In this document: piece after piece, positions 1 through 11,257 of the stretch
Layout of the letters: each line of letters opens with the position of its first letter
Numbering within the stretch: the first letter of the stretch is position 1
NCBI RefSeq assembly: GCF_900230255.1
Contig: NZ_OCNJ01000001.1
Coordinates: forward strand, 1 to 64,000
Length of the DNA: 64,000 nt
Direction of reading: 5' to 3'
Source of the DNA: Caenispirillum bisanense
GTDB taxonomy: Bacteria > Pseudomonadota > Alphaproteobacteria > Rhodospirillales > Rhodospirillaceae
Position numbers and translations under genes: made by a program
The notes under the pieces: model-generated
Seen by the model: the letters and a program-made list of their open reading frames with translations, nothing else
Told to the model about the DNA's origin: nothing
The model's database searches: none

Positions 1-384
<384 letters not shown>

Positions 385-402
385 ACCGCACCCCATTTTA
401 AG

Positions 403-448
403 GCGGGCGTCCTGGTCCCGCGATCGGGACCCGGACGCCGCTTTTTTT
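403..448 (+). terminator. Intrinsic terminator or attenuator between tuf and rpsJ
   Basis: The inner stem GGTCCCG (414-420) pairs with CGGGACC (425-431) around loop CGAT. It continues after one mismatch as GGGCGTCC paired with GGACGCC up to about 406/439. Seven T residues follow at 442-448. This is a textbook Rho-independent terminator only 16 bases before the rpsJ ATG. It would end tuf transcripts and partly insulate the S10 block; partial readthrough is plausible because no obvious promoter lies between it and rpsJ. Confidence 0.85.
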
Positions 449-463
449 ACGGAATGCCCCACG

Positions 464-772
<309 letters not shown>

Positions 773-784
773 AGGACAGGTACG

Positions 785-1531
785 ATGCGCACCGGTCTCA
801 TCGCTCAGAAGGTCGGCATGACCCGCATGTACAATGCTGCGGGTGAACACGTGCCGGTTACGGTGCTCAAGGTCGACGGCCTCCAGGTCGTCGCCCAGCG
901 CACCATCGAAAAGGACGGCTATGTCGCGCTGCAGCTCGGCGTGGGCAAGGCCAAGGTCAAGAACGTCTCCAAGGCCATGCGCGGCCACTTCGCCGCGGCG
1001 AAGGTCGAGCCGAAGCGCAAGCTGGCGGAGTTCCGTGTGACCGAGGATTGCCTCGTCGACGTCGGTGCCGAACTGTCGCCCGCCCATTTCGTCGACGGCC
1101 AGTACATTGACGTCACGGGCATCAGCATTGGTAAGGGCTTCGCCGGCGGCATGAAGCGCCACAACTTCCGTGGCCTCGAAGCGACGCACGGCGTGTCCGT
1201 CTCCCACCGCTCGCACGGTTCCACCGGTCAGCGCCAGGACCCCGGTAAGGTGTTCAAGGGCAAGAAGATGGCCGGTCACCTGGGTGTCGAGCGTGTGACC
1301 ACTCAGAACCTGACCGTCTTCGGCACTGACGAAGAGCGCGGTCTGATCCTGGTGCGCGGCTCCGTGCCCGGCCACGCCGGTGGCTGGGTCCTGGTCCGCG
1401 ACGCCCTGAAGAAGCCGGCGAACACCGACGTTCCGATGCCCGCCGGCATCAAGGCTGCCGCCTCCGCGGCCGCCGCGCCTGCCGAGGAGGCCCCGGCCGC
1501 CGACGCGGGTGAAGGTGAAAGCAAGGAATAA
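785..1531 (+). CDS. rplC: 50S ribosomal protein L3
   Basis: Early-assembling 50S protein reaching toward the peptidyl-transferase centre. The protein has 248 residues. The first part, [16 protein letters not shown], and the conserved loop [28 protein letters not shown] are typical; the Gln in the GQRQDP segment is the site methylated by PrmB in other bacteria. The last 30 or so residues form an Ala/Glu/Pro-rich tail beyond the normal L3 end, a feature often seen in alphaproteobacterial L3. It is followed by rplD after 6 bases. Confidence 0.98.
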   Translation: MRTGLIAQKVGMTRMYNAAGEHVPVTVLKVDGLQVVAQRTIEKDGYVALQLGVGKAKVKNVSKAMRGHFAAAKVEPKRKLAEFRVTEDCLVDVGAELSPAHFVDGQYIDVTGISIGKGFAGGMKRHNFRGLEATHGVSVSHRSHGSTGQRQDPGKVFKGKKMAGHLGVERVTTQNLTVFGTDEERGLILVRGSVPGHAGGWVLVRDALKKPANTDVPMPAGIKAAASAAAAPAEEAPAADAGEGESKE

Positions 1532-1537
1532 TCGGCC

Positions 1538-2155
1538 ATGAAGGTTGACGTTATCACTCTGGACAACAAGAGCGCCGGCTCTGTCGAACTGGCCGAAGAC
1601 ATCTTCGGCCTCGACGTCCGCGGCGACCTTTTGCATCGCGTGGTCCGCTGGCAGCTGGCCAAGCGACAGGCCGGTACCCACAAGACGAAGGGGATCTCCG
1701 AGATCTCCGGCACCACCAAGAAGCCCTACAAGCAGAAGGGTACGGGTCATGCCCGTCAGGGCTCGCTGCGCAGCCCGCAGTACCGTGGTGGTGCCACGAT
1801 CTTTGGGCCGGTCGTGCGTTCTCACGCCCATGATCTGCCGAAGAAGGTCCGCAAGCTGGGCCTGAAGACGGCGCTCTCGGCGAAGGCGAAGGACGGCAAG
1901 CTGGTGGTGCTCGACACCGCCGCCGACGTCGCCAAGACCAAGGAACTCGCCGCCAAGTTCAAGGCGCTGGGTTGGTCTTCGGTGCTCATCATCGACGGCG
2001 AGCAGGTGAACGAGCAGTTCTCCCGCGCCGCCCGCAACATCGTCGGCATCGACGTCCTGCCGCAGCAGGGCGCCAACGTCTACGACATCCTGCGCCGCGA
2101 CACGCTGGTCCTCACCAAGGCCGCTGTCGAGAAGCTCGAGGAGCGCCTGAAATGA
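1538..2155 (+). CDS. rplD: 50S ribosomal protein L4
   Basis: Lines the polypeptide exit tunnel; in E. coli it also represses the S10 operon. The 205 residues include the tunnel-loop segment [16 protein letters not shown] and the C-terminal [19 protein letters not shown]. The stop overlaps the rplW start (ATGA), so translation is likely coupled. I saw no clear E. coli-type S10 leader upstream of rpsJ, so L4 autoregulation cannot be assumed here. Confidence 0.98.
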   Translation: MKVDVITLDNKSAGSVELAEDIFGLDVRGDLLHRVVRWQLAKRQAGTHKTKGISEISGTTKKPYKQKGTGHARQGSLRSPQYRGGATIFGPVVRSHAHDLPKKVRKLGLKTALSAKAKDGKLVVLDTAADVAKTKELAAKFKALGWSSVLIIDGEQVNEQFSRAARNIVGIDVLPQQGANVYDILRRDTLVLTKAAVEKLEERLK

Positions 2156-2463
2156 GCAAGCAGGTCACCGTGAGCAAGGAACGCATGTACGACCTGATCA
2201 AGGCCCCGGTCATCACCGAAAAGGCGACCATGGGCTCGGAGCACAACCAGGTCACCTTCCGCGTCCCGCTTGATGCCTCCAAGCCGGAGATCAAGGCGGC
2301 CGTCGAGGGCGTGTTCAACGTGAAGGTCACCGCGGTCAACACCCTCATCCAGAAGGGCAAGACCAAGCGCTTCAAGGGCACCCTCGGTCGTCGCAGCGAC
2401 GTCAAGAAGGCGGTCGTGACTCTCGCCGAGGGTCACTCCATCGACGTGACCACGGGAGTGTGA
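2152..2463 (+). CDS. rplW: 50S ribosomal protein L23
   Basis: Exit-tunnel rim protein and docking site for trigger factor and SRP. I chose ATG 2152, which overlaps the rplD stop as ATGA. It gives a 103-residue protein starting [20 protein letters not shown] with the family motif VITEKAT near residue 20. A longer in-frame reading exists upstream inside rplD but has no support. The C-terminus carries the conserved [20 protein letters not shown] segment. Confidence 0.97.
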   Translation: MSKQVTVSKERMYDLIKAPVITEKATMGSEHNQVTFRVPLDASKPEIKAAVEGVFNVKVTAVNTLIQKGKTKRFKGTLGRRSDVKKAVVTLAEGHSIDVTTGV

Positions 2464-2467
2464 CGAG

Positions 2468-3304
2468 ATGGCTCTGAAGAATTACAAGCCGGTCACCCCC
2501 GGCACCCGCCAGCTGGTGCTGGTGGACCGTTCGGACCTGTGGAAGGGCAAGCCCGTCAAGGCGCTCACCCACGGTCTGACCAAGAGCGGCGGCCGCAACA
2601 ACACCGGTCGCACCACGGCCTTCAACCGTGGCGGCGGCGCCAAGCGGCGCTACCGTCTGATCGACTTCAAGCGCACCAAGTTCGACGTTCCCGCGACCGT
2701 CGAGCGCCTGGAGTACGACCCCAACCGCACCGCGTTCATCGCGCTGATTTCGTACGAGGACGGCGAACAGGCCTACATCCTCGCGCCGCAGCGCCTGAAG
2801 GCCGGTGATCAGGTGGTCGCCTCCGAGCGCGCCGACATCAAGCCGGGCAACGCGATGCCGCTGAAGAACATGCCGGTCGGCACCATCGTCCACAATGTGG
2901 AGATGAAGCCGGGCAAGGGCGGCCAGATGGCCCGCTCCGCCGGCTGCTATGCGCAGCTCATCGGCAAGGACCAGGGCTACGCCCAGCTCCGCCTGTCCTC
3001 GGGCGAGCTGCGCATGGTCCGCGGCGAGTGCATGGCCACCGTGGGTGCGGTGTCCAACCCGGACAATCAGAACGAAAACCTGGGCAAGGCGGGTCGTAAC
3101 CGCTGGCTCGGTCGTCGTCCGAGTGTCCGAGGCGTGGCGATGAACCCGGTCGACCACCCGCATGGTGGTGGTGAAGGTCGCACTTCGGGCGGCCGTCACC
3201 CGGTCACCCCGTGGGGCAAGCCGACCAAGGGCAAGCGCACCCGCAATAACAAGGCGACGGATAAGCTCATCATGCGCACCCGTCACCAGGCGAAGAAGAA
3301 GTAA
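2468..3304 (+). CDS. rplB: 50S ribosomal protein L2
   Basis: Binds 23S rRNA domains II to IV and is needed for subunit joining and peptidyl-transferase activity. The 278 residues match the usual 275-280. The C-terminal hallmark [13 protein letters not shown] is present, including the His implicated in peptidyl-transferase function, followed by the basic tail. The start ATG 2468 lies 4 bases after rplW. Confidence 0.98.
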   Translation: MALKNYKPVTPGTRQLVLVDRSDLWKGKPVKALTHGLTKSGGRNNTGRTTAFNRGGGAKRRYRLIDFKRTKFDVPATVERLEYDPNRTAFIALISYEDGEQAYILAPQRLKAGDQVVASERADIKPGNAMPLKNMPVGTIVHNVEMKPGKGGQMARSAGCYAQLIGKDQGYAQLRLSSGELRMVRGECMATVGAVSNPDNQNENLGKAGRNRWLGRRPSVRGVAMNPVDHPHGGGEGRTSGGRHPVTPWGKPTKGKRTRNNKATDKLIMRTRHQAKKK

Positions 3305-3316
3305 CGGAGGCCGCCA

Positions 3317-3595
3317 GTGGCTCGCTCTGTTTGGAAAGGCCCGTTCATCGACGGGTACCTGCTCAAGAAGGCCGAGGCGGCTCGCTCGTCCGGACGTAAC
3401 GAGGTCATCAAGACCTGGTCCCGCCGGTCGACGATCCTGCCCCAGTTCGTCGGTCTGACCTTCGGTGTCTACAACGGCCAGAAGTTCGTGCCCGTGCTCG
3501 TGACCGAAAACATGATCGGTCACAAGTTCGGCGAATTCTCGCCGACCCGCACGTTCTACGGCCATGCCGCGGACAAGAAGGCGAAGAGGAAGTAA
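3317..3595 (+). CDS. rpsS: 30S ribosomal protein S19
   Basis: Small-subunit head protein that contacts S13 and the A-site finger. The start is GTG 3317, preceded by GGAGG at 3306-3310 with a good 6-base spacing. No ATG fits the conserved N-terminus [19 protein letters not shown]. It has 92 residues with the family motif [14 protein letters not shown] at the end. The rplV start follows 3 bases after the stop. Confidence 0.98.
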   Translation: MARSVWKGPFIDGYLLKKAEAARSSGRNEVIKTWSRRSTILPQFVGLTFGVYNGQKFVPVLVTENMIGHKFGEFSPTRTFYGHAADKKAKRK

Positions 3596-3598
3596 GCG

Positions 3599-3979
3599 AT
3601 GGGTAAGCAGTCCGCTCCCCGCACTCTGCCGGACAACGCCGCGAAGTCGTTCTCGGCGTCCATCCGCATCAGCCCGCGCAAGCTCAACCTGGTCGCCGCC
3701 ATGATCCGTGGCAAGTCGGCCGAGGCTGCGCTGTCGGCCCTGACGTTCTCCGCGCGTCGCATCTCCAACGACGTCAAGAAGGTTCTGGAGAGCGCGATCG
3801 CGAACGCCGAGAACAACCACCAGCTCGACGTCGACCGCCTGGTCGTCGCCGAAGCCTACGTGGGCAAGGCGCTCGTGATGAAGCGTTGGCGCGCCCGCGC
3901 CCGTGGTCGCGTCGGCAAGATCCAGAAGCCGTTCTCGAACCTGACCATCGTGGTGCGCGAGCGCGAGGAGACTGAGTAA
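3599..3979 (+). CDS. rplV: 50S ribosomal protein L22
   Basis: Exit-tunnel protein with an extended beta-hairpin. It has 126 residues including a short charged N-terminal extension. The core begins at about residue 20 with [16 protein letters not shown], and the hairpin carries [19 protein letters not shown], the region where macrolide-resistance changes occur in other bacteria. The stop and the rpsC start share one base (TAATG). Confidence 0.97.
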   Translation: MGKQSAPRTLPDNAAKSFSASIRISPRKLNLVAAMIRGKSAEAALSALTFSARRISNDVKKVLESAIANAENNHQLDVDRLVVAEAYVGKALVMKRWRARARGRVGKIQKPFSNLTIVVREREETE

Positions 3980-4650
3980 TGGGTCACAAAGTCAATCCGA
4001 TCGGTCTGCGCGTCGGTATCAACCGCACCTGGGACAGCCGCTGGTTCGCCGACCAGACCTACCCCGAGCTGCTGCACCAGGACCTGGCCCTGCGCGACTT
4101 CCTGAAGAAGCGCCTGGCCCAGGCCGGCGTTTCGCGGATCGTCATCGAGCGTCCCGCCAAGAAGGCCCGCATCACCATCCACACGGCCCGTCCGGGTGTG
4201 GTGATCGGCAAGAAGGGCGCCGACATCGAAAACCTGCGTCGTGAGCTGTCCAAGCGCACCGGCGCCGAGGTGATGCTGAACATCGTCGAGATCCGCAAGC
4301 CGGAACTCGACGCCCAGCTGGTGGCCGAGAACATCGCCCAGCAGCTGGAGCGCCGCGTCGCCTTCCGCCGCGCCATGAAGCGCGCCGTGCAGAACGCCAT
4401 GCGCCTCGGCGCGCAGGGCATTCGGATCAACTGCGCCGGCCGTCTCGGCGGCGCCGAGATCGCCCGTACGGAATGGTACCGCGAGGGCCGTGTGCCGCTG
4501 CACACCCTGCGCGCCGACATCGACTACGGCGTCGGCACCGCGAAGACCACCTACGGCACCTGCGGTGTCAAGGTGTGGATCTTCAAGGGTGAGGTCCTCG
4601 AGCACGACCCGATGGCGCAGGACAAGCGCGCCGCCGAGGCGGGCCGCTAA
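3979..4650 (+). CDS. rpsC: 30S ribosomal protein S3
   Basis: Forms the mRNA entry channel with S4 and S5. It has 223 residues. The N-terminal [14 protein letters not shown] is diagnostic. The type II KH domain carries the RNA-binding loop [10 protein letters not shown] near residues 74-84, and the C-terminal domain has [18 protein letters not shown]. It is linked to rplV by TAATG and separated from rplP by 38 bases. Confidence 0.98.
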   Translation: MGHKVNPIGLRVGINRTWDSRWFADQTYPELLHQDLALRDFLKKRLAQAGVSRIVIERPAKKARITIHTARPGVVIGKKGADIENLRRELSKRTGAEVMLNIVEIRKPELDAQLVAENIAQQLERRVAFRRAMKRAVQNAMRLGAQGIRINCAGRLGGAEIARTEWYREGRVPLHTLRADIDYGVGTAKTTYGTCGVKVWIFKGEVLEHDPMAQDKRAAEAGR

Positions 4651-4688
4651 GGCGGCCCCTCTTCGGTCAGCGATAGGGATGTAGAGCA

Positions 4689-5108
4689 ATGCTTTCTCCG
4701 AAACGGACGAAGTTCCGCAAGCAGCACAAGGGCCGCATCCACGGCGAGGCGAAGGGTGGTTACACCCTGAACTTCGGCGCCTTCGGCCTGAAGGCCGTCG
4801 AGCCGGAGCGCATCACCGCGCGCCAGATCGAGGCCGCCCGCCGCGCCATGACCCGCTTCATGAAGCGTCAGGGTCGCGTGTGGATTCGCGTCTTCCCGGA
4901 CGTGCCCGTGTCCCGCAAGCCCGCCGAAGTCCGCATGGGCTCCGGTAAGGGTTCGCCGGAATACTGGGTCGCCCGCATTCATCCGGGCCGCATCATGTTC
5001 GAAGTCGACGGTGTCGACGAGGCCGTGGCGCGCGAAGCGTTCCGTCTTGCGGCGGCAAAACTGCCGATCAAGACGAAATTTGTTGCCCGCATCGGCGAGG
5101 GGGTCTAA
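4689..5108 (+). CDS. rplP: 50S ribosomal protein L16
   Basis: Organises the A-site tRNA region of the 50S subunit. The 139 residues compare with 136 in E. coli. The first residues [16 protein letters not shown] and the central [13 protein letters not shown] motif are characteristic. The rpmC start lies only 3 bases after the stop. It keeps the standard S10-operon position between rpsC and rpmC. Confidence 0.98.
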   Translation: MLSPKRTKFRKQHKGRIHGEAKGGYTLNFGAFGLKAVEPERITARQIEAARRAMTRFMKRQGRVWIRVFPDVPVSRKPAEVRMGSGKGSPEYWVARIHPGRIMFEVDGVDEAVAREAFRLAAAKLPIKTKFVARIGEGV

Positions 5109-5111
5109 ATC

Positions 5112-5315
5112 ATGGCGTCCATCACGGATCTCCGTGGCAAGAGCGTCGACGAGCTTAAGGACCGTCTCGTCGAACTCAAGAAAGAGCAGTTCAATCTGCG
5201 CTTCCAGAAGGCCTCCGGCCAGCTGGAGAACACCGCCCGCGTGACCGCCGTCCGCAAGGAAATCGCGCAGGTCAAGACGGTCCTTAACGAGCAGCGCCGG
5301 CCCGCCGGCGCCTGA
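5112..5315 (+). CDS. rpmC: 50S ribosomal protein L29
   Basis: Small two-helix protein at the exit-tunnel rim next to L23. It has 67 residues. The motifs [20 protein letters not shown] and [20 protein letters not shown] are the standard family pattern. It lies between rplP and rpsQ, with 21 bases to rpsQ. Confidence 0.97.
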   Translation: MASITDLRGKSVDELKDRLVELKKEQFNLRFQKASGQLENTARVTAVRKEIAQVKTVLNEQRRPAGA

Positions 5316-5336
5316 GTGCCTGAAGGAGTGACGTAG

Positions 5337-5576
5337 ATGCCTCGGCGCATTCTTCAGGGTGTAGTGGTGAGCGACAAAACCGACAAGACCATCACGGTGG
5401 TCGTCGAGCGCCGGTTCATGCACCCGGTGTACAAGAAGTTCATCCGCCGCACCAAGAAGTACGCCGCCCACGACGAAGCCAACCAGTTCAAGGTTGGCGA
5501 CGTGGTGCGGATTCGCGAGTGCCGCCCCATTTCCAAGACGAAGACTTGGGAAGTGGTGGCGGACGTCGCGGAATAA
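5337..5576 (+). CDS. rpsQ: 30S ribosomal protein S17
   Basis: OB-fold protein that binds 16S rRNA early in 30S assembly. It has 79 residues. The start [19 protein letters not shown] and the motif [19 protein letters not shown] with [13 protein letters not shown] identify it. It is the last gene of the classical S10 block; 38 bases separate it from rplN, where an AAGGA ribosome-binding site lies. Confidence 0.98.
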   Translation: MPRRILQGVVVSDKTDKTITVVVERRFMHPVYKKFIRRTKKYAAHDEANQFKVGDVVRIRECRPISKTKTWEVVADVAE

Positions 5577-5614
5577 TCAGTACACCAACCGCTAACGTTT
5601 AAGGAATTGGTGCA

Positions 5615-5983
5615 ATGATCCAGATGCAGACGAACCTCGACGTTGCCGACAACAGCGGCGCCCGTCGGGTTATGTGCATCAAGGTGCTGGGTGGTTCCAA
5701 GCGGAAGACCGCCAGTGTCGGTGACATCATCGTGGTGTCGGTCAAGGACGCGATCCCCCGGGGCCGCGTCAAGAAGGGCGACGTGGCGCGTGCCGTGATC
5801 GTCCGGACCGCGAAGGAAATCCGTCGTCCCGACGGCTCCATCATTCGCTTCGACCGCAACGCCGCTGTGCTGATCAACAAGCAGGGCGAACCCATCGGTA
5901 CCCGCATCTTCGGCCCGGTGACCCGCGAGCTGCGCGCGAAGAAGTTCATGAAGATCATCTCGCTGGCTCCGGAGGTGCTGTAA
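5615..5983 (+). CDS. rplN: 50S ribosomal protein L14
   Basis: Forms part of the intersubunit bridge B8. The 122 residues are exactly the usual length. It begins [20 protein letters not shown] and contains the family segment [20 protein letters not shown]. It is the first gene of the spc block. Its stop shares a base with the rplX start (TAATG), suggesting coupled translation. Confidence 0.98.
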   Translation: MIQMQTNLDVADNSGARRVMCIKVLGGSKRKTASVGDIIVVSVKDAIPRGRVKKGDVARAVIVRTAKEIRRPDGSIIRFDRNAAVLINKQGEPIGTRIFGPVTRELRAKKFMKIISLAPEVL

Positions 5984-6300
5984 TGGCTGCGAAGGTGAAG
6001 AAGGGCGATCGCGTCGTCGTGATCGCCGGCAAGGACAAGGGCAAGACGGGCGAAGTCGTCCGTTCGATCCCGTCCGAGAACCGGGTGGTCGTCCAGGGCG
6101 TGAACGTCGTCAAGCGTCACCAGCGTCCGACTCCGATGTCGGCCGGCGGCATCATCGAAAAGGAGGCGCCCATTCACGTCTCCAACGTCGCCCACATCGA
6201 CCCGAAGGACAGCAAGCCGACCCGCGTCGGCTTCAAGACGCTCGAGGACGGCAGCAAGGTGCGCGTTTCCAAGCGCTCCGGCGAAGTCCTGGACAAGTGA
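5983..6300 (+). CDS. rplX: 50S ribosomal protein L24
   Basis: One of the two assembly initiators of the 50S subunit. It has 105 residues. The KOW motif lies at the N-terminus ([20 protein letters not shown]), and the segment [19 protein letters not shown] is typical. It is coupled to rplN and lies 13 bases before the rplE ATG. Confidence 0.97.
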   Translation: MAAKVKKGDRVVVIAGKDKGKTGEVVRSIPSENRVVVQGVNVVKRHQRPTPMSAGGIIEKEAPIHVSNVAHIDPKDSKPTRVGFKTLEDGSKVRVSKRSGEVLDK

Positions 6301-6313
6301 TGGGAGTTGGGTG

Positions 6314-6856
6314 ATGACCCCGCGTCTGCGTGAACACTACGACACCGTCGTCCGTAAGCAGCTCCAGGAAAAGTTCGGTTACGCGAACCACATGGAGATC
6401 CCGCGCCTGACCAAGATCGTGATCAACATGGGCGTCGGCGAAGCCGCCCAGGATCGCAAGAAGATCGAGGGTGCGGTTGCGGACATGACCGCCATTTCCG
6501 GCCAGAAGCCGATCGTGACCCGCGCGAAGAAGTCGATTGCCGCCTTCAAGCTGCGCGACGGCATGGTCGTCGGCTGCAAGGTCACTCTGCGCCGTGAGCG
6601 CATGTACGAGTTCCTCGACCGGTTCCTGAACATCGCGCTGCCGCGTGTCCGGGACTTCCGTGGCGTCCCCCCCAAGGGGTTCGACGCGGCCGGGAACTAC
6701 AACATGGGCCTGAAAGAACAGATCATCTTCCCGGAAATCAACTACGACGAAGTTGATACCATCCGCGGCATGGATATCGCGTTCTGCACGACGGCGAAGA
6801 ATGCCGAGGAGTGCCGCGCACTTCTCGAGGCCTTCGACATGCCGTTCCAGAAGTAA
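6314..6856 (+). CDS. rplE: 50S ribosomal protein L5
   Basis: Binds 5S rRNA and contacts the P-site tRNA. I prefer ATG 6314 to the in-frame GTG 6311 because GGGAG at 6302-6306 then has a 7-base spacing. This gives 180 residues starting [20 protein letters not shown]. The segments NPRLTKI-like [36 protein letters not shown] and the C-terminal [20 protein letters not shown] are diagnostic. Confidence 0.97.
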   Translation: MTPRLREHYDTVVRKQLQEKFGYANHMEIPRLTKIVINMGVGEAAQDRKKIEGAVADMTAISGQKPIVTRAKKSIAAFKLRDGMVVGCKVTLRRERMYEFLDRFLNIALPRVRDFRGVPPKGFDAAGNYNMGLKEQIIFPEINYDEVDTIRGMDIAFCTTAKNAEECRALLEAFDMPFQK

Positions 6857-6875
6857 GGCCGGGAGCTGATTTACA

Positions 6876-7181
6876 ATGGCGAAGGTTTCCAAGATTCAGC
6901 GTAACAAGCAGCGCGAAAAGCTGGTGGCGCAGTACGCCGCCCGCCGCGCTAGCCTGAAGACGATCGTCAAGGACCAGAGCGTGTCCCCCGAGGAGCGGTT
7001 CGAGGCCGTCATGAAGCTGGCCGAAATGCCGCGCAACTCCTCCAAGGTGCGTATCCGCAACCGGTGCGAGCTGACCGGCCGCCCGCGCGCCACGTACCGC
7101 AAGTTCAAGCTCGCCCGCGTCATGCTGCGCGACCTGGCCTCCCGTGGCCAGATCCCCGGCATGGTGAAGTCGAGCTGGTAA
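6876..7181 (+). CDS. rpsN: 30S ribosomal protein S14, zinc-independent form
   Basis: Small-subunit head protein. It has 101 residues, the long form. There is no CxxC pair; the region reads [19 protein letters not shown], so this is the C-minus version that does not need zinc. The tail ends [11 protein letters not shown] as usual. The rpsH ATG lies 15 bases downstream with a GGGAG site between them. Confidence 0.98.
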   Translation: MAKVSKIQRNKQREKLVAQYAARRASLKTIVKDQSVSPEERFEAVMKLAEMPRNSSKVRIRNRCELTGRPRATYRKFKLARVMLRDLASRGQIPGMVKSSW

Positions 7182-7196
7182 GGGAGACATTCACCC

Positions 7197-7595
7197 ATGT
7201 CCATGACCGATCCGTTGGGTGATCTGCTCACCCGCATCCGCAACGGCCAGCGTGCGCGCAAGTCGAGCGTCGTCACTCCGGCCTCCGGCCTGCGTGCGAA
7301 CGTCCTCGACGTTCTGCAGCGCGAAGGCTACATCCGCGGCTTCGAGCGCTACAACGTGCGCGCCGGCATCGACGAGATCCGCGTCGACCTGAAGTACCTG
7401 GACGGTGAGCCGGTGATCAAGGAGATCAGCCGCGTCTCGAAGCCGGGTCGCCGCGTCTACTCCAAGATCAAGGACCTGCCGAAGGTCTACAACGGCCTCG
7501 GTATCTCCATCCTGTCGACGCCGCGTGGCGTGATGTCCGATCACGAAGCACGTCAGGCGAACGTCGGCGGCGAGGTCCTCTGCAAGGTGTTCTAA
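7197..7595 (+). CDS. rpsH: 30S ribosomal protein S8
   Basis: Central-domain 16S rRNA binder; in E. coli it represses the spc operon. It has 132 residues. The start [20 protein letters not shown] and the C-terminal [19 protein letters not shown] with GGEVLCKVF are standard. A second in-frame ATG at 7203 would drop two residues; the first is kept because GGGAG lies at a fitting distance. Confidence 0.98.
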   Translation: MSMTDPLGDLLTRIRNGQRARKSSVVTPASGLRANVLDVLQREGYIRGFERYNVRAGIDEIRVDLKYLDGEPVIKEISRVSKPGRRVYSKIKDLPKVYNGLGISILSTPRGVMSDHEARQANVGGEVLCKVF

Positions 7596-7606
7596 GGGGC
7601 GAAACG

Positions 7607-8143
7607 ATGTCGCGAGTTGGAAAATACCCGGTCGAAGTGCCGGCTGGCGTGACCGTCACGCTGGCGAATGACACCGTGACCGTGAAGGGCAAGCTGGGGG
7701 AACTCAGCCTGCCGATCCTGACCGACTTCGTGGAAGCTTCCATGGAAGGTCAGCAGGTCTGGATCAAGCCGAAGTCCGAGCACAAGCGTGCCCGCATGCT
7801 GTGGGGCACCACGCGCGCCAATATCGCCAACATGGTGAAGGGCGTTTCGGAAGGCTTCAGCAAGCGTCTGGACATCGTCGGCGTGGGTTACCGCGCCGCG
7901 GTGCAGGGCGACACGCTGAAGCTGTCGCTCGGCTTCTCCCATGACGTCGATTATCCGATTCCGTCGGATCTGAAGATCGTCACGCCGCAGCCCACGCAGA
8001 TCGAGATCTCCGGCGCCAACAAGCAGCGCGTCGGCCAGATCGCCTCGGAGATCCGCGGGTACCGTCCGCCGGAGCCCTACAAGGGCAAGGGCGTCAAGTA
8101 CTCCGACGAGACGATCCTGCGTAAGGAAGGCAAGAAGAAGTAA
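7607..8143 (+). CDS. rplF: 50S ribosomal protein L6
   Basis: Located near the GTPase-associated region of the 50S subunit. It has 178 residues in two similar domains. The start [17 protein letters not shown] and the C-terminal signature [16 protein letters not shown] are diagnostic. It sits 11 bases after rpsH and 11 bases before rplR. Confidence 0.98.
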   Translation: MSRVGKYPVEVPAGVTVTLANDTVTVKGKLGELSLPILTDFVEASMEGQQVWIKPKSEHKRARMLWGTTRANIANMVKGVSEGFSKRLDIVGVGYRAAVQGDTLKLSLGFSHDVDYPIPSDLKIVTPQPTQIEISGANKQRVGQIASEIRGYRPPEPYKGKGVKYSDETILRKEGKKK

Positions 8144-8154
8144 GGGCGAAACAG

Positions 8155-8514
8155 ATGAAGCAGAACCAGCTTTTCAAGCGTCGCGCTCAGCGCAACCGCT
8201 TCGCCCTGAAGCAGAAGGCCGGCGGTCGTCCGCGCCTCTCCGTCTTCCGTTCGGGCAAGCACATTTACGCTCAGGTGATCGACGACGTGCAGGGCAAGAC
8301 CCTCGCCTCGGCCTCGACGCTCGACAAGGAGCTGAAGGGCAAGGTCGAGAAGACCGCCACGTCCGAGGCCGCCGTCGAAGTCGGCAAGCTGGTGGCGTCC
8401 CGCGCCGTCGCAGCCGGCGTCAGCCAGGTCGTGTTCGACCGCGGCGGCTACATCTACCACGGTCGCGTGAAGGCGTTGGCCGACGCCGCGCGCGAGGGCG
8501 GTCTCCAGTTCTAA
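8155..8514 (+). CDS. rplR: 50S ribosomal protein L18
   Basis: Binds 5S rRNA together with L5 and L25. It has 119 residues with a basic N-terminus and the segments [20 protein letters not shown] and [20 protein letters not shown] at the end. It lies in the conserved spc order between rplF and rpsE. Confidence 0.98.
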   Translation: MKQNQLFKRRAQRNRFALKQKAGGRPRLSVFRSGKHIYAQVIDDVQGKTLASASTLDKELKGKVEKTATSEAAVEVGKLVASRAVAAGVSQVVFDRGGYIYHGRVKALADAAREGGLQF

Positions 8515-8526
8515 GGGATATTCGGT

Positions 8527-9141
8527 ATGGCTCGTACACCCAACGCTGAGCGCTCCGAGCGCACCCCGCGGGACCGCGACCGTCGCCCGAGCGACCAGCG
8601 TGACCGCACCGAGCGTGACGACGAATTCGTCGACAAGCTCGTCCACATCAACCGCGTCGCCAAGGTGGTGAAGGGCGGCCGTCGCTTCGCCTTCGCCGCT
8701 CTGGTCGTCGTCGGCGACAGCAAGGGCCGCGTCGGTTTCGGCACCGGCAAGGCGCGTGAGGTTCCGGAGGCCATTCGCAAGGCCACCGAGCAGGCCAAGC
8801 GTGAGATGGTCCGCGTGCCGCTGCGCGAAGGCCGCACGCTGCACCACGACGTGAACGGTCACTTCGGTGCCGGCCGCGTCATCCTGCGCACCGCTCCGGC
8901 CGGTACCGGCATCATCGCCGGCGGCCCGATGCGCGCCATCTTCGAGACCATGGGCGTGCAGGACGTCGTCGCCAAGTGCACCGGCACGACGAACCCGTAC
9001 AACATGATCAAGGCGACCTTCGACGCGCTCAACAACCTCATGTCGCCCCGCCAGGTGGCGGCCAAGCGCGGCAAGAAGGTGGGCGACATCGTGGCCCGCC
9101 GTGACGGCGCCGCTGTCGCCGTCGCCGGCGCGAAGGAGTGA
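8527..9141 (+). CDS. rpsE: 30S ribosomal protein S5
   Basis: Part of the mRNA entry channel; involved in decoding fidelity. It has 204 residues, longer than E. coli S5 because of an Arg/Asp-rich disordered N-terminus of about 35 residues. The double-stranded-RNA-binding segment [20 protein letters not shown] and the C-domain [20 protein letters not shown] are typical. The stop lies 5 bases before the rpmD ATG. Confidence 0.98.
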   Translation: MARTPNAERSERTPRDRDRRPSDQRDRTERDDEFVDKLVHINRVAKVVKGGRRFAFAALVVVGDSKGRVGFGTGKAREVPEAIRKATEQAKREMVRVPLREGRTLHHDVNGHFGAGRVILRTAPAGTGIIAGGPMRAIFETMGVQDVVAKCTGTTNPYNMIKATFDALNNLMSPRQVAAKRGKKVGDIVARRDGAAVAVAGAKE

Positions 9142-9146
9142 GGACC

Positions 9147-9335
9147 ATGGCGAACGCGAAGGTCAAGGTCACGCAGATCGGCAGCCCGATCGGCCGCAAG
9201 CAGGACCAGCGCGCCACCCTGGTGGGCCTGGGCCTCAACAAGATGCACCGCACGAGCGTCCTCGAGGACACTCCGTCGGTTCGCGGCATGATTTCCAAGG
9301 TCGCGCATCTGATCAAGGTGGAACCGGCGGAGTGA
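9147..9335 (+). CDS. rpmD: 50S ribosomal protein L30
   Basis: Small non-essential 50S protein. ATG 9147 gives 62 residues beginning [20 protein letters not shown]; the ribosome-binding site GGAG(TG)AGGA overlaps the rpsE stop. An in-frame GTG at 9138 would add three residues but sits on that site. Contains the family motif [21 protein letters not shown]30 is absent from some alphaproteobacteria, so its presence is informative. Confidence 0.96.
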   Translation: MANAKVKVTQIGSPIGRKQDQRATLVGLGLNKMHRTSVLEDTPSVRGMISKVAHLIKVEPAE

Positions 9336-9379
9336 TCCGCCGGTCTTCCTCCCGAACCTCCTGAAGTCAGGGTACGGAC

Positions 9380-9865
9380 ATGAAACTCAACGAGCTCCGC
9401 GACAATCCGGGTGCGACCAAGAAGCGCATCCGCGTCGGCCGCGGTATCGGCTCCGGCAAGGGCAAGACCGGCGGCCGTGGCGTGAAGGGCCAGACGTCGC
9501 GCACCGGCGTGGCCATCAACGGCTTCGAAGGCGGTCAGATGCCCATCTACCGCCGCCTGCCGAAGCGCGGCTTCAACAACGTCTTCCGCAAGGACTACGT
9601 CTCGCTGAACCTGGATCGCATCCAGGCGGCCTTCGATGCCGGCAAGCTGGACGCGGCCCAGCCGGTGACCGCCGAGGCCCTGGTGGCCGCGGGCGTCATC
9701 GGTCGTGCGAAGGACGGTGTGCGCGTCCTCGGCATGGGCGAGCTGAAGACCAAGGCGACCTTCAAGGTCGCTGGTGCCTCCGCCAAGGCGCGCGAGGCGA
9801 TCGAGAAGGCCGGTGGCACCCTCGAGGTGCTCGCGCCGGCGGCTTCCGAGGAGGGCGGCGAGTAA
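9380..9865 (+). CDS. rplO: 50S ribosomal protein L15
   Basis: Late-assembly 50S protein. It has 161 residues. The glycine-rich N-terminal segment [19 protein letters not shown], followed by [17 protein letters not shown], is the family signature. A short Glu/Gly tail ends the protein. It is 51 bases from secY, the usual spc order. Confidence 0.98.
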   Translation: MKLNELRDNPGATKKRIRVGRGIGSGKGKTGGRGVKGQTSRTGVAINGFEGGQMPIYRRLPKRGFNNVFRKDYVSLNLDRIQAAFDAGKLDAAQPVTAEALVAAGVIGRAKDGVRVLGMGELKTKATFKVAGASAKAREAIEKAGGTLEVLAPAASEEGGE

Positions 9866-9916
9866 TCGCCGCCTCTTCCCTTTTTCATTTCGTAAAACGC
9901 GAGAGAGTAACCGGGC

Positions 9917-11257
9917 ATGGCATCTGCCGCCGAACAGCTGGCCGCGAACATGAACTTCAGCACCTTTTCGAAGGCGACTGAACTCAAGAAGCGGATCTGG
10001 TTCACCCTGGGCGCCCTGATCGTCTATCGCATCGGGACCTACATCCCGCTGCCGGGCATCAACCCGCAGGCGCTCGCCAGCATCTTCCAGCAGCAGGGCG
10101 GCGGCATCCTCGGGATGTTCGACATGTTCGCGGGTGGTGCGCTGTCGCGCATGACCATCTTCGCGCTGAACATCATGCCGTACATCTCGGCCTCGATCAT
10201 CATGCAGCTGATGACCGCCGTCAGCCCCTCCATGGAGGCGCTGAAGAAGGAAGGCGAGTCGGGCCGCAAGAAGATCAACCAGTACACCCGCTACCTGACG
10301 GTCCTCATCACCATCATGCAGGCCTACGGCATCGCCGTCGGTCTGGAGGCGATGGGCGAGGGCGGTGCGGCCGCGGTGTACGACCCCGGTTACTTCTTCC
10401 GCTTCACTACCGTCGTCACCCTGGTGGGCGGCACGCTGTTCCTGATGTGGCTGGGCGAGCAGATCACCGCCCGCGGCGTCGGCAACGGCATCTCCCTGAT
10501 CATCTTCACCGGCATCGTGGCGAACCTGCCGGGTGCTCTGGCGGGCATGCTGGAACTGGGCCGCACCGGCGCGCTCAGCCCGATCGTCATCATCGGCATC
10601 ATCCTGCTCGCCATCGCCGTCATCGCCGGCATCGTGTTCGTCGAGCGCGCCCAGCGGCGCATCCTGGTGCAGTACCCGAAGCGCCAGATGGGCAACCGCA
10701 TGTACGGCGGCGAATCGACTCACCTGCCGCTCAAGATCAACACGCCGGGCGTCATTCCGCCGATCTTCGCGAGCTCGATCCTGCTGGTGCCGACCACCGC
10801 GGCGAGCTTCACCGCTGGCAGCGGCCCGCAGTGGCTGCGTGACGTGACCGCCATGCTGGGCCTCGGCCAGCCCCTGCACATCGTGCTGTTCTCGGCGCTG
10901 ATCGTGTTCTTCGCCTTCTTCTACACGGCCGTGGTCTTCAATCCGCAGGAGACCGCCGACAACCTGAAGAAGTACGGCGGCTTCGTGCCCGGCATCCGGC
11001 CCGGCAAGAACACCGCAGACTACCTCGACTACGTGCTGACCCGTTTGACGGCTGTGGGCGCGGTCTACCTGGTGGTCATTTCGGTCCTGCCCGAGATCCT
11101 GATCGCTGAGGTCGGTGTGCCCTTCTACTTCGGCGGCACGTCGCTCCTCATCGTCGTCACCGTGACCATGGACACCGTGGCGCAGATCCAGTCCCACCTG
11201 CTGGCGCACCAGTACGAGGGGCTCATCAAGAAGTCCAAACTGAGGGGTAAGCGCTGA
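9917..11257 (+). CDS. secY: Protein translocase subunit SecY
   Basis: Forms the inner-membrane protein-conducting channel with SecE and SecG. It has 446 residues and ten predicted membrane spans. The plug and early-span region reads [18 protein letters not shown], and the cytoplasmic loop has [16 protein letters not shown]. The C-terminal part [20 protein letters not shown] is a strong SecY marker. A GAGAGAG site precedes ATG 9917. The stop overlaps the adk start by one base (TGATG). Confidence 0.99.
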   Translation: MASAAEQLAANMNFSTFSKATELKKRIWFTLGALIVYRIGTYIPLPGINPQALASIFQQQGGGILGMFDMFAGGALSRMTIFALNIMPYISASIIMQLMTAVSPSMEALKKEGESGRKKINQYTRYLTVLITIMQAYGIAVGLEAMGEGGAAAVYDPGYFFRFTTVVTLVGGTLFLMWLGEQITARGVGNGISLIIFTGIVANLPGALAGMLELGRTGALSPIVIIGIILLAIAVIAGIVFVERAQRRILVQYPKRQMGNRMYGGESTHLPLKINTPGVIPPIFASSILLVPTTAASFTAGSGPQWLRDVTAMLGLGQPLHIVLFSALIVFFAFFYTAVVFNPQETADNLKKYGGFVPGIRPGKNTADYLDYVLTRLTAVGAVYLVVISVLPEILIAEVGVPFYFGGTSLLIVVTVTMDTVAQIQSHLLAHQYEGLIKKSKLRGKR